Source of the DNA: Paramarasmius palmivorus
Taxonomy: Eukaryota; Basidiomycota; Agaricomycetes; Agaricales; Marasmiaceae
Assembly (NCBI GenBank): GCA_037176845.1
Contig: JAYKXP010000001.1
Span: 248,001-312,000, forward strand
Reading direction: 5' to 3'
DNA: 64,000 bases
Notes under the pieces: model-generated
Told to the model about the DNA's origin: nothing
What the model saw: the letters and a program-made list of their open reading frames with translations, nothing else
Database searches by the model: none
Program-made: the position numbers and the translations under genes
Part shown: positions 1 through 11,825 of the stretch, piece after piece
Numbering within the stretch: the stretch's first letter is position 1
Layout of the letters: each line of letters starts with the position of its first letter

Positions 1-608
1 AAGTTGGATGGCAAGGTGCTGGGATACATGTATGCATCTACAAGCTCACATGCCATGATGTTGACTCTCTTCTTTTGTCCAGGCACAAACCCTTGAGCTT
101 TGCAAGCTCCTAACCTCACTTCTTGAGGGTGAGCCTGATCATGCTTTGATATTTTGGATCTTAGCTTAAACAATTGTGTTTGCAGATCAATGATAGCTTT
201 TCAGTGTTACATGATTTGGTTTAGATACTTGACATGAAATGAGCTGCCTCTGTTAGCTCTTTGTGGTGATGGGACATAACTTGATCTATCATGTCAAAAA
301 CAGCTTTGGTAGCTTACTGGGTAATGACAACCCACCCAAGGCATGAAACAACCCAAGTTGGATTCTAATTTTTAAAGACCAAAAAACTGTTTCTCTCGAG
401 CGATAACCGGCAATAATCCTAAGATAACTGCCCTTTATACTGCTCTGAGATATTGAAAAGGGCAATACTACAACTACATATGACTACAGTTTCCATTGCA
501 TTCTATTGCATCAAAATGTTTCTGTCAAATCCATTCTGGGAATTTTGTCAGAATCGTCCTGGCACACTAATCATCCACTCACTCAGTTATGGTAGTAGCC
601 AGTCTCCC
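1..608. other. Flank with no supported gene
   Basis: No open reading frame, repeat pair or RNA structure here could be supported. The stretch ends at the first copy of the 14-bp target-site duplication of the neighbouring retroposon, so before that insertion it was continuous with sequence from 3048 onward. The minus strand may hold the 3' end of the hypothetical gene at 3048-3784. Joined across the insertion, that reading frame runs only a few codons further before a stop. Confidence 0.5.
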
Positions 609-3047
609 AATAGTGTGAGGTAGGGGGCGGTGTGGCATAGTGGTAGCTGCTCCGCCTCGTCCCGGAAAGTCCCTCTGTGTAGGTGATTACAAAGTGCAGA
701 GGTCCGGGTTTCAATCCAACCCGCTAATATGCCTGACTTTAATCACTTCTTTTTCGAACGCAAATACACTAGTTTTGCACTTTATTATGGTTGCATAAAC
801 ACATAATGGTTATAGAAGGACTAGTATGAGCCCTGAATAGCTAGTCATTGGACGGAAGGTGTTTTAGGTGGTTATATTAGTGGATCATGGTACACAGTAC
901 ACCCCACATGGGTATCTGGCCACCACTATTACTTCTACCAGTGGTTGTTGAAGTACAATCACCTCCTGAAAACTGTAGGGAGAAGGTCCTTAAGTGAACT
1001 CACTACGGACTACACCTAGATCACCTACCAGACGCACCAAAGGGATTCTTACAAGTTAATTTACCCCTTCACATACACCAGAGAGTTATACTGGCTCAGG
1101 CATCACTCGGGACTGATGGCAGAGGGGGAAACTGATCGGAAATCACCGATGCCAGATACAGCAAGGGTCTAGAGACCTGTCGGCCAAAGTTGAACCTATT
1201 GATCAGAGTGGAGGCAAAGCTGTTCAAACCGTTGTTACAGTGGCGGAAGCAGATTCCCTCTGATATACCTTATTGGAACATGTCCACATGGAGTGGATAA
1301 GAAAATTTAGAGGCAGTGTTATGTGGAGGAATGGTGTTGAGCGATGAGGAGCTCAGGAGGACCCTGCCAGGCCTCCAATTGGTGGAAAAGCACTTGGCGC
1401 ATGGAAAAGAAAATTTTATAAAGGCTAAACACCTACCCGTCGGCCAGGATTCAATTCCTGTACCTTAAAACAGAGTGTTACCACTCGCTCGTCACGCTAT
1501 ATGCGCCATATATGGACATTATGACCTATAGATTTCCCTGATATGTATATTTTCTCGTTGTATCTCTCTCCCGACTCTGTTTCATCTCTTTTCCGTCTCG
1601 TTCCGCAGTTATTCCGATTCAGATTACCTATTATTTAGTTTATTCACCTTGGACAGTATAAAAAGAACACCAAATGTACGGGGACTGCAGAGGATTCTGC
1701 CCCCCACTTGCACATTACGCGTTGTATGTGGTTATTGTACAAATAGATTGCTATTGTCCAATCAGAACTCTACCCAAGTCAGGCCCTAGCCTTATTGAGA
1801 AGACTAGTTGAGATCTTACTGCAGACAAGAACTTGAGAGGTTGCAATAAAGACCAAGTTGTTGGCTTTGTGTATTGCTCTACACTTCTCCTATTAGTGAA
1901 ACTTTATACTAGTTCGTCTTGGTGACGTCCTGGAAGTGTTTTAACCAGTTGGGTTACACTTTAGCATCGTAGAGAAGGCCTCAGTTTTGGTGGCTGAGCT
2001 TCCTTGCTTGTGTGCTTTATAGAAGACAGTTTTGGTGGCTGTTTTCCAGCAGTTGTGCTGTAGTTTTACCTTAGAGAGAGTCAGATCACTTGAGGCAGTT
2101 TAGATCGAACCAAGATCAGCTTCATATAGCCCTTGGCGCCTTATTTCCTAGCTTATAGAAGCAAGGACGACCCTACTACGCATCTATACAGGTGTACTTT
2201 CCTAGAACTTTGATGAATAGAAGTGATTTTACCCCTCTTGAGACCAAGCTTGAGTAGATATCTCTAAGCGCAGCAACTCTGATCACGCCGAACCACACTT
2301 GCACAACTACGCCACAGTAGAGTGCTTTTGTACACTGAGAGCAGTCATAGTATTAGGTGATTTCACCAAAACTAAGTGGTATTACCGCACCCACTCAACC
2401 TCACTTGGGGTTGGGTCTTTCAACCACCCTGATTGCTGCAGGCCTTCAACCTCAACGTCATCTCTCCCTTTATCGCCATCACTGTCACCTTATCAACAAG
2501 TCTACCCCAATTGCCTTTGGCCTCCGGCATCCTGGGATCATCTACCTGTCCCGCATATTCCAAATTCATATAAGCCCATGACAACCGGCCTTGGGCCACG
2601 CCTGGACTGATCATCCGAAAACGCACCCTGGAGTGGTGCACCGACAAAAAGGGCTACAGGGCGCATGGCATCAATTATCACTGCACTGAGGCGCGGAGTG
2701 CCCAGTGTTAGTCCAAATCAGGATATTCTCAGAGGATCAGGCCCAGAGATGGGAAGGGCGTGGGCCACCAGGTTGCCCAGCATGATTACCACATTCAGAC
2801 TCTTATCTCATCTCACTTCCCTTCCCTATCGCCACCCACCTTCTAGTAGATAGCTTCGCTTACCCGCTTTGGTGGAATGTGCCTATATAGGGCACCTGTT
2901 CGTTATCCCAACAATGAGACAACCCTACTGATGTTACTACTTACTAATATGTAGGTACAAATGTGTGTATGAGCACCATAGGTAACCCTTACATACCTGC
3001 GCTCAATAAATTGACACAAAAAAAAAAAAAAAAAATAGTGTGAGGTA
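609..3047 (+). mobile_element. tRNA-headed non-coding retroposon with poly(A) tail
   Basis: The 14-bp sequence AATAGTGTGAGGTA occurs at 609-622 and again at 3034-3047, bracketing about 2,411 bp. The bracketed element starts with a tRNA-like head (about 623-720) and ends in an A-run of about 18 residues. A long target-site duplication plus a 3' poly(A) tail is the signature of LINE-mobilised, non-LTR retroposition. There is no long ORF inside, so the copy is non-autonomous. The body from about 725 to 2310 is related, in reverse complement and diverged, to the dispersed repeats at 13661-15485, 51200-52835 and 63287-64000. The last 700 bp is not shared with them. At 2.4 kb it is far longer than ordinary SINEs, so it may be a chimera of a SINE head and another repeat. 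The boundaries are directly visible; the class is inferred. Confidence 0.8.
623..725 (+). promoter_or_regulatory. tRNA-like RNA polymerase III promoter (A and B boxes)
   Basis: An A-box-like sequence TGGCATAGTGG lies at 633-643 and a B-box-like GGTTTCAATCC at 707-717. The B box matches the consensus GGTTCRANNCC except for one extra T. The A-to-B spacing is longer than in a plain tRNA, as in intron-bearing tRNA genes or SINE heads. The segment shares A box, a GATTACAA core and B box with 41286-41356, so both are copies of one tRNA-derived family. I could not fold either into a complete cloverleaf with paired acceptor stem, so I do not call a functional tRNA. Confidence 0.55.
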
Positions 3048-3784
3048 CCATCCACTCTTCAGTAATCCTGGACAACACTTGCTCCTCTACTCCTTTGAGC
3101 ACCTTTTGTACTCCTGAAACATCTGCTGCCATGGTCAACAATGGTTTTCCTCCACAGGGAACATTCCTACCTTTGCAGGACATGCCAAGCTGCTCATTCA
3201 ATCCCTTCACAATCCTATCCACCTCCTCTTTTGGAATGCACAGGAATAGCTATGACAAGAAGAGATCCACTGTGAATTTGGAAAAGGAAGCAGTGTTCAG
3301 AGATCAAGTCTAGTGATGGATCAAGGCAGAGATTGCTGATCAATCTGCCAACAAAGGCCTCCAGAATAGCCAATGTAACCAGACAACCTCTAATGCTATC
3401 CCTTACAGTCCTCCTGACCCATTCCTTTAATGGCCAAAACTTATCTTGCATCTGACTGGTGTCAAAAGAACAAGGAAAAAACTGTTCAAGTTGGACAGAC
3501 AACTGGTACTGTCTCTCAAGAAATTGCAACTCCATGGCCACCCGAAAGCGGAAGTACAACAATATTTCCTGCATCTCCAGCACCTTATATGCATTCAGTG
3601 GGCCTGATAAAATAACAGATGACATCAATGTGGCAATGGTAATGGTCTTTTGCAGCAGTGTATGGTCCTGAGATGACAGTGCTGCTACTTGATCCTCTTG
3701 CAGGGTAATCTCTTCTGCAAGAAAGAGCTGGCTCAATATTTGCTTGTACTGTTTCCAGATCTGGAAAAGGTGTCGATGATTCAC
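3048..3784 (-). CDS. Hypothetical spliced protein, 3' part interrupted by the retroposon
   Basis: A minus-strand frame of 189 codons opens at 3784, and a second frame below 3222 continues in the same style with similar composition. The join probably uses an intron ending in TAG near 3251, because the lower frame is open from there and has a stop just upstream. The predicted protein is leucine- and glutamine-rich and looks alpha-helical, with no motif I recognise. Reading into the lower frame reaches the 14-bp duplication at 3034-3047, so the retroposon at 609-3047 appears to have landed in or just after its last exon. It could be a host gene or an old transposon accessory gene. The start codon is uncertain. 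Confidence 0.3.
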
Positions 3785-5330
3785 TCCCTGTTTTCTGTCC
3801 TATAACCCACTTCTGGAAGCCGAATTGGATATAGGGTATATTTGCTAGTATCTTGTGACATGGTGGTTGAGCTTGAGAAATGATGTGTCGTGTTATATTG
3901 TGCCCTAACCTCTACCTACTTGCCTTTTTGGGACTGGGACTGTGCCTGCAATCTAGCACCAAATTCCCAAGAGTGAAAATACATGCTTGCATTCCCCCAT
4001 CATGAGCAGCAAGGAACATGTTCTCTTTTGTTGCAATTACTGCACCAAGTCCAAACCTCTAAAGGAATGGGTTATTGTATATGCTACACTATACTCTACT
4101 GTGTAAGCCCAGATTTTCCTCTTGCTTTAAAGCTCAGCTCAGCTCTTGCCCCACTGTAGTGCCCTAGTATTGATCCAGCAAAGGCACATGATAAGCAGTA
4201 CATGAAGAAAATCAAAGCCAAGGTACAATTCTGGTCCTCTAGTATTACTATGGCTGATCTTTTCAGTCTTGTCAGGCAAAGGATCACATTGCACACCTGC
4301 ACCTTGGGTGCTTTCAACCTGAGAATCCAGTGGATAGTGTGATAGGCAAATACCTTGTCTGCAACAAAGTGCAGATCCTTGAGTTATTGCAGAACAAGAT
4401 AGAGTCCTACCTGTCAGATCCATTCTCATCCATCCTCAACATTCAGCAATTCTTTGAGCAGATGCTTTTCACCTTACCAATGAAGCATCAATGAGCCAGT
4501 GACCCTACCAGCAGCTATAATATCTGATATGATTATAGCACAGTAATCATTCATTGTGACAACAACCCTACACCAGAGGCAAAGACATTTGTAAGAAAGT
4601 TGTCTGCCATGATGGATGATCATTGTGTAATCTGGGCTTCCATCCACATCTTCTCTGACAATGGAACAATCTATAATGTAGACAAGCTATGGGCTGTGGA
4701 GCTGCACTGGTGCAATTCACTAGTATTTGTCAGTACATTCTTAATGCTACATTAACAGTGATTCTGAGTGATAAGGTCATGTCCTATACTCCTTTGAATG
4801 AAAATCAAGTTTATGGTAGCAGTCATGTGACTGTGCTGTGGAATGGCCCAAGACTTGTGTATCACATTTTGTCCATTATAACTTATAAGAGATGCTTTGC
4901 ACAATTCACAGTGGTGTTGTTTGGCTCATGTGACCATCTCCACTGGCGATCATCACATGACCACCTGGGAGGCACTGCATTCATCAAAGGAAATTCCGGT
5001 CAATCGTGCCACCATCACGCAGTTTGCCTGCATGCCATTGTAGTCTCTGGTGACATTGGCAGCTTGGTGTAGTTGAGGTGGGCAGTGGTATTATGCTGGT
5101 GAGTAAAATTTTACATATTTTTCCTTTTTTTTTTTCATTTGGGCAAAGTCAAGGTCAGATTTGTTATGCACAGACCACCCTTACAAAGTATAAAGAGGCC
5201 AGCTCTGCCTTTCCATCTCATTCATCAACCACCACCATCCTCTTGTGGTCATCCTTATCATATTTCTTGTCATTGCCATCTTTCTCATCCTCGGTGTCTT
5301 TCTCATCATCACCACTGTCCCTCTTTCATC
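3785..5330. other. Stretch without a supported gene
   Basis: Several short open frames exist on both strands, the longest being 127 codons on the plus strand at 4689-5072. None has recognisable motifs, consistent splice sites or neighbouring compatible frames. A T-run interrupts the sequence near 5126. I treat this as decayed repeat or intergenic DNA. Confidence 0.4.
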
Positions 5331-5647
5331 ATGTCCAAATGAACCAATACCAGCAACAGCGACACATGACCACTGAAAAAGGCTTCCTCCACACCTGCAC
5401 TCAGCAGTCTGAAGAATGTTGTTGACAAGGTCTGGAAGGTCCAGGAACTGCATGTTCAGGCCAAGGCCAACCATGAATCCCACAAGGCCAATATCACTGG
5501 AGAAGGAGAATATTAATGGAAGAACAGTGGCACTAAAGACAGAGTATGAGCTATTAAAGGTCAAGCAGGCCATTGTACAAATGGAGAATGCGACTGCCTG
5601 AATGAACCTGGAGGCAGTAAGAATGATGCATGGGAGCAAGGATAAGG
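5331..5647 (+). pseudogene. Decayed helical ORF with in-frame TGA codons
   Basis: From the ATG at 5331 a frame with coding-like composition runs through two TGA codons (5340-5342 and 5367-5369). Both sit where CGA (Arg) would fit. A 1-nt shift near 5500 then leads into a second open frame ending at a GTGAGT splice donor at 5648. The deduced peptide is rich in Lys, Val, Gln and Glu and is probably a coiled coil. The family is not recognised. The matched pattern of CGA-to-TGA changes resembles the decayed transposon genes elsewhere in the window, so this is more likely a transposon-encoded remnant than a host gene. Confidence 0.35.
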
Positions 5648-5962
5648 GTGAGTACCCGTTCCTTGTCTTTATCCATCCTTCAAACCAATGAAGAGATGGG
5701 TCTTATGACTCCGGAATCCTAAGGTCTTTCATCCCCCACAATGGATTTACCTTAAGTACCACAACAACAGTATTGGGGTAAATAACAGCAGTCTTCTGAT
5801 GGATTGTTGTCTGGGTGGAATCAGTACCAATCCTGATTGTATAACTAGAGTATTAGATGTCAGTTTTCGTGATTTTCTTGTTGCAGTCTTTTGTTTCCAC
5901 CTGTAGCAGTGTTGTGTTCCTGTTTGTACCAGTCTTTTGTGTTTTCATGTATCATACCTGTG
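5648..5962. other. Pre-integration flank of the Copia element
   Basis: There is no supported gene. The stretch ends with CTGTG (5958-5962), which is repeated at 11349-11353 after the 3' LTR. Sequence before 5963 and after 11353 was therefore contiguous before Copia insertion. Confidence 0.6.
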
Positions 5963-6383
5963 TGTTGAATGAAGTGATGAAGTTGATGAAACACTTCTTC
6001 AACACTAAGTCCAACAAAATATACAAAGTCTGCTTTGGCACTCTAATTATGCTTGTTCTACTGCACATACACTTGCATTCATGTTTATTTATCTTTTACT
6101 TTACTTATTGAACCTACCTATGGTGTATGGGCATGTAGGAGTATGTAAAACACGTATTTTCGCATTAGTGGACGGTGTTTTAATGCCTTGAGTGATCCGC
6201 GTCACAATAGGTACAAACAAACAGTAATTACTTACATGTCACAGAGAGTTGACACTTGGAACACATTTTCAATACAAAAGTTACTATTATCAACACTTTT
6301 GGGTGATCACAGTCAATTGCATTAAGTTCTAGTCATTGTTATTGATCAGTTTAACTGGTAATACTTTGATATAGATTTTAACA
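5963..6383 (+). repeat. 5' LTR of the Copia element
   Basis: 421 bp, beginning TGTTGAATG and ending TTTTAACA. It is nearly identical to 10927-11348. Most differences from the 3' LTR are transitions at CpG positions, for example around 6149 and 6170-6200. Confidence 0.95.
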
Positions 6384-6397
6384 GGTTATGGGCCCCG
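6384..6397 (+). other. Copia primer-binding site
   Basis: GGTTATGGGCCC follows the LTR directly. The same string follows a second Copia-type LTR at 59061. Copia elements often prime from a half-tRNA or initiator tRNA fragment, and the repeated position directly after an LTR supports this role. The exact tRNA was not identified. Confidence 0.7.
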
Positions 6398-6585
6398 GCC
6401 TTTTAAACTGTGCATACAACTGTTGATTCATACAATTGAATTTGTTACTACTGCGGGTTTTTGCTATTTGACTTGTTACCAGTCAAGTGCTATTGTGCCA
6501 GTTCATTCATTGACTGGTTATATTGTTTATTGTGCATTCATCGCACTTGTGGGCTTATACAACAACCAAAATATCGACATTTACA

Positions 6586-9500
6586 ATGTCAGAATCAACA
6601 AGTACACCAAGGATTACACCCTTGAACAACAACAACTATGCTGGCTGGAGAGGTGATACAACTGCATGGTTAATGCGTTGTAAACTGTGGGGATTGGTAT
6701 CTGGTAGAGAAACAAAACCAGAAGACAAGGAGCTGGCAGAGAAATGGGAGACAAAGAAGGAGCAAGCTGCTGGAGAGATCTACCTCTTAGTGGATCAAGA
6801 CCAAAAAGTACACATCAGGGATATTCAGAATGACCCTGTAAAGATGTGGAAAGCACTGGAGGATGCTCATGTCTCCAAGAAGCCTGGTGCTTGTTTCAAT
6901 GCCTATGATGACCTCTTCTCAATCCAAAAGAAAGAGAATGAGTCACTGTTGGATCTGGGGGTCAGGATTGAAAAGGCAATGTCCACTATTTGCAATCTCA
7001 GGCCATCAGACTTCACAATAGACGAGTTGGACAACGAACTACAAGCAATGGCACTTATACGTGCATTGCCAGCAGAATACTCCAATCTGTCATCCAACTT
7101 GTTGTTGAAGCCTAGCCTAGACAAAGCCACAATCCTAGAGGCATTCAGAGCAGATGAACAGAACAGACAGCGCCAGGTGGAGCAGGTCAATAGAGCCAAT
7201 GCAGTTATAAAGGCTCAGGGCAGCAGCAGGTTCAAGGGAAATGGGTTTGGTGGTTCAAGGGGAAATGGCAATGGGCCAAGGAAGAAACCGGGGGTCTGTC
7301 ATCACTGTCAGGGAGAAGGGCATTGGAGATATGAATGTCCAGAGTTGAAGAAGCAGGGAGAGAACAAGGCAAACAAGGCAGAGGCAGAGACAAAAGTTGT
7401 TGAAAGTGCCGGCAGTGCAAGTGCTTTTACTGATTCTGAAATGGATACAATCTCTGATAATTATAAATGGAATACAGACACAGGCGCCACTTCTCATATG
7501 ACACCACATCGTAGCTGGATTCACAACTACAAACCATATAGAGTTCCTATAAAATTGGCAGATGATAGAGTTATTTATTCAGAGGGCATGGGCACTGTTC
7601 TGTTTAGACCTATGATAGATGGTCACCAAACTAGAGATATAGAATTCAGTAGAGTACTACATGTACCTGCACTCAAAAACAATTTGTTAGCTGTTCTTCA
7701 TTTGACAAAGAAACACAACTTTCACATACATATTTGGCAAAGTACAATACAGTTTGATATAAATGGACCAGTTCTTTTCACTGCACATATAAATGATAAC
7801 AATGTTGGATATTTGAATGGTTCTACTGTAGATATAATGGAAAGTGCTTCTTTGGTATCAACTCTGCCTCTTGACCTTGAGCTGTGGCATAAGCGCTTCA
7901 GTCACTTGAACTATGGTGACATTTCAAAGCTGCTGAAGGAGAAGTTGGTTGAGGGCCTTAGGCTAGACTCTGATGCAAAGCCAGATCCTATATGTGAGCC
8001 ATGCTTAGCTGGTAAAATGCGTGCAAATCCTTTTCCTTCATCAACATCTAGAGCTAAGCATGTGCTGGAGCTCATCCATTCTGATCTCCATTATGTTGGT
8101 GTCACATCTCCTAGTGGGAACAAATACTGGATCACATTTATTGATGACCATTCAAGGTTCAGAGCAGTTCTACCTTTGAAGAGAAAAAGTGATGCATTCC
8201 AAGCATTTAAACAGTTCAAGGCATGGGCTGAGAACTTGTTGGAGTGTAAAATCAAAGTGTTCAGATGTGACAAGGGCGGTGAATATATGTCAAAGGAGTT
8301 TCTGGGATTTCTAGAGCAATGTGGAATTGAAACCCAATACACAGTCAGAAACCGCCCCCAATAGAATGGAGTTGCAGAGCGTGCAAATGGAATCATGGAT
8401 GAAAGGATCACTGCAATGCTGAAAGAGTCTGGTCTTCCAAAGATGTTTTGGGCTGAATGCCTGGCTGCACTTGTTCATGTGTGGAATCGTACCCCTACAT
8501 CTGCTGTACCAAATGCAACTCCATTTGAGTTGTGGTACAAGAAAAAGCCAAGAGTGGATCATCTGAGGGTATGGGGATGTGTTGCCTATGTGCTGGTGCA
8601 AAAGGATAAAAGGGCACACCTGGGATCACATATGGAAAAGTGCATCTTTATTGGATATCCTGATGGTGTTAAAGGGTGGAAGTTCTGGAATCCAGACACA
8701 AAGAAAGTGGTAATCAGTGAAAGGGCAGAGTTTGATGAACGTTACACATATAGAACAGTTGGGAAATTGCCCTCGGTTCAAACTCATTCACAGTCTACAC
8801 CATCATCTATATCACTATCTACATCAGTACCAGTCTTGCCAGACATGGATCAGAACGACAACTCAAGTGATGATGGAGAATACTATACCAGGTCCACCAG
8901 TTACACCTATTCAACCACTAGCAGAAGAACAGAACTTGGAAGATGCACCCCAGGAACACATTCCTGCCCCGCAAAATGATGATAGAAGAGCTCAGGAGGA
9001 TAGAGAGGAAGAGGGTCAGCAACAAGAAAATCAGGAAGAGGAAGAGATCCACCTTGAGCCTCCAGCAGATGAGAGACCAATTGCTGAAAGAAGAACTCAG
9101 AGAAATAGACGACCTCCTGGTGAATGGTGGAAAGTTCATAGAGAGCCAAAGCAAGCCATTAGAGATGATACTACAGATGAAGAGGAAGAGGAGGATGACT
9201 TTGATGAAGAAGCTAACAATGCCCTGGCTGAAGCTGAGCCAAGTACATATAAAGAGGCTGTTACAAGCCCACATGCTGAGAAATGGCATGATGCAATGTT
9301 AGAAGAAATGGCTGCTCATCTGTCAAACAACACATGGTCTCTAGTTGAACTTCCACAAGGAAAGAAAGCAATTGGCTCTAAATGGGTGTATAGGATAAAG
9401 CACAAGAAGGATGGATCTGTTGAACGCTTCAAAGCAAGGCTTGTAGCTAAAGGATTCAGCCAAAGACCTGGATTTGACTATTCTGAGACCTTTGCCTCTA

Positions 9501-10795
9501 CCATGCAACAGAACACACTCAGAATTGTGTTGGCCCTTGCTGCAATAGAAGACATGCACCTACGTTCAGTTGACATATCACATGCATTTATAAACAGTGA
9601 TATAGACACAGAAATCTACATGAAGCAACCAGAGGGTTTCAAGCAAGGAGGTCCCAGAATAGTCTGCAGGCTGAACAAGTCCCTGTATGGGTTAAAGCAA
9701 GCACCACGTCTTTGGGGTGAGAAGCTGGGTAGTGTGCTCATTTGTGCTGGCTTCAAGAAGCTATGCTCTGACCCATCAGTATACATCTATGTGAGAGATG
9801 ATGTGAAAGTTATTGTGCCAGTGTTTGTGGATGATATCACATTTGCTTCCAAGTCAGAGGACATATTAGATGGAATGGTGGCAGAGTTGGCTACTCATTT
9901 CAAGCTGCGGGACTTGGGGGCAACATCATACTTGCTAGGAATTGAAGTGACAAGAAACAGAGCAGAGCATAGGCTGTATCTCAGCCAACACCAATATGTG
10001 ATCAACAAGCTAGAAGAGTTTGGCATGTCAGAATGCAAACCAGTCACTACACCAATGACCCCAAGTCTTGCACTTTCAAAAGCACAGAGTCCACAAACTG
10101 AGGAGGAAGCAAATGAGATGGCAGATATCCCTTACATCAGTGCTGTTGGCTCCCTACTATACCTTGCTACCATGACACGGCCAGACATTGCATATGCTGC
10201 AGGAGTACTTGCACGATTCAACTCTAATCCTGGAATGGAACATTGGAAAGCAGTAAAGCATGTCTTTAGATACTTGAAGGGCACCATGGATATGAAGCTT
10301 GAATATGGCGATTCATCATACAATGATCTGTTTGTCACATACTGTGACTCAGACTTTGGTGGCAACAAGGACAATGGGAGGTCAACCACTGGGTACTTTG
10401 TGAAACTAGGGTCAGCAGCAGTAAGCTGGAGCAGTAAACTACAACCAGTGGTCACACTGTCATCTACAGAGGCAGAATACATTGCAGCAGTTGCAGCTGG
10501 CAAGGAGATCAAAGCTATGCTGAACTTGCTTGAGGAAATGGGCTATCATGGACCTCAACCAGCCAAGTTGCTTCTAGACAATCAGTCAACAATTAAAGTA
10601 GCTAAGAACCCAGAGCATCATGGAAGGATGAAGCACTTGGACCGACATTATTTCTGGTTGAGGGACAAAGTAGTTGAAGGAATGATAGTGCCAGAGTACC
10701 TGCCTACAGATGAGAATGCAGCTGACATGCTCACCAAGGCCTTGGGAAGACCAAAGGTGGAGGAATTTAGGAAAGGAATGGGCTTAGTGCTCTGA
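6586..10795 (+). pseudogene. Copia gag-pol polyprotein, one nonsense codon and one frameshift
   Basis: The polyprotein should package element RNA, then cleave, copy and integrate it. The likely start is the ATG at 6586 (MSESTSTP...), because the in-frame ATG at 6523 adds only a non-conserved leader. In order: a Gag domain; a CX2CX4HX4C zinc knuckle (7297-7338); a protease with DTGA (Asp codon 7477); a GAG-pre-integrase motif (LWHKRFSHL); an integrase core (FIDDHSR...); an RT with SVDISHAFINSD, YGLKQAPRLW and FVDD (9824-9835) in place of YVDD; and an RNase H ending in SSTEAEYIA. TAG at 8362-8364 replaces the expected CAG (Gln) in the integrase motif PQQNGVAER. The reading frame changes by one between about 8840 and 8900, in an acidic linker before RT. 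Both faults look secondary. Confidence 0.93.
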
Positions 10796-10831
10796 CAGAC
10801 CTAGAGGGGAGGAAGGATGAAGGAGATTGAG

Positions 10832-10928
10832 GAAGTGTCTCATCAGGGGGCTGTGATGGACAGAAGAGAGGAGGAAATGATGATGATACACTTCCATGAT
10901 TGAAGAAGTGTGTCATCAGGGGGCTGTG
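10832..10928 (+). repeat. Duplicated polypurine-tract segment
   Basis: The segment GAAGTGTNTCATCAGGGGGC plus CTGTG occurs at 10832-10855 and again at 10905-10928. The second copy abuts and overlaps the 3' LTR start. CAGGGGGC is the likely polypurine tract that primes plus-strand synthesis. The upstream copy is in the ideal form for a second, central-like tract. Confidence 0.7.
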
Positions 10929-11348
10929 TTGAATGAAGTGATGAAGTTGATGAAACACTTCTTCAACACTAAGTCCAACAAAATATACAAAGTCTGCTTT
11001 GGCACTCTAATTATGCTTGCTCTACTGCATATACACTTGCATTCATGTTTATTTATCTTTTACTTTACTTATTGAACCTACCTATGGTGTATGGGCATGT
11101 AGGAGTATGTAAAACGCGTATTTTCGCATTAGTGGACGGTGTTTTAACGCCTCGAGCGTTTCGCATCACAATAGGTACAAACAAACAGTAATTACTTACA
11201 TGTCACAGAGAGTTGACACTTGGAACACATTTTCAATACAAAAGTTACTATTATCAACACTTTTGGGTGATCACAGTTAATTGCATTGAGTTCTAGTCAT
11301 TGTTATTGATCAGTTATAACTGGTAATACTTTGATATAGATTTTAACA
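10927..11348 (+). repeat. 3' LTR of the Copia element
   Basis: 422 bp, TGTTG to AACA, followed by the target-site duplication CTGTG at 11349-11353. Confidence 0.95.
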
Positions 11349-11474
11349 CTGTGTTCAATTCCCATGTCCTCACATCTGTTCCAACCACAACTGCATCAAG
11401 TGCTTAGCACTTGCCATTTTCGGCATTGGACTGCAGGTGCAGTAACTGACAGTACCCTTGTACCACCCACTACC

Positions 11475-11825
11475 ATGGCCATCTCTCATAAAGAAATCCT
11501 GCAGAAACTTGACAGCATCATCAATGATTTCGCAAATCAGGATGCTGTATCCCAAGAAGACGTCAATAAGGAAGACTTTACCAATGAATGTACAGAACAT
11601 CTTGACACACTCAGCAAACTCATCAATACCAAATTCCCCACCCAATTTGTTGACATTGGCTCTCCACTACCTCTGCCTACTCTCTCGCTACAGCTACCAT
11701 CCATAGATGATGAAGCCACATGAAGAATTGATCTCATTATCCACAATCTGCTTGCCAAGGAACCAATTAGCAAGGCAGCACTTCAGTCACCCCCCCATAC
11801 AGGACCTAATAGGTCCATCTCTTGA
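11475..11825 (+). pseudogene. Short acidic ORF with an internal TGA
   Basis: ATG at 11475 lies in a good context (ACCATGG). The frame runs to TGA at 11721-11723, then stays open to a second TGA at 11823-11825. Codons before and after the first stop look alike (…EAT, then RIDLIIHN…), and CGA would restore it, so it is probably a broken ORF of about 116 codons. The peptide is acidic and helical and not recognised. It lies just past the Copia element, so it may belong with the decayed ORF at 5331-5647. Confidence 0.35.

Larger units (their letters stand above)
5963..11348 (+). mobile_element. Full-length Ty1/Copia LTR retrotransposon
   Basis: The two LTRs (5963-6383 and 10927-11348) both run from TGTTG to AACA and are flanked by the 5-bp direct repeat CTGTG (5958-5962, 11349-11353). 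Internal order is primer-binding site, gag, protease, integrase, reverse transcriptase, RNase H and polypurine tract; integrase before RT defines Copia. The LTRs differ by roughly a dozen changes by eye (about 3 percent), so insertion was fairly recent. The polyprotein has a nonsense codon at 8362-8364 and a 1-nt frameshift near 8880, so this copy cannot make a complete polyprotein. Confidence 0.95.

Noticed and set aside
623..725. Functional tRNA gene
   Set aside because: A and B boxes are present but the B box has an extra base and I could not pair an acceptor stem; better explained as a retroposon head.
4689..5072. 127-codon plus-strand ORF
   Set aside because: No motif, no splice context, no neighbouring compatible exons; composition is not distinctive.
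9000..9302. Overlapping 119-codon ORF in the acidic linker of the Copia polyprotein
   Set aside because: It is a frame shadow of a Glu/Gln-rich stretch in the true frame.
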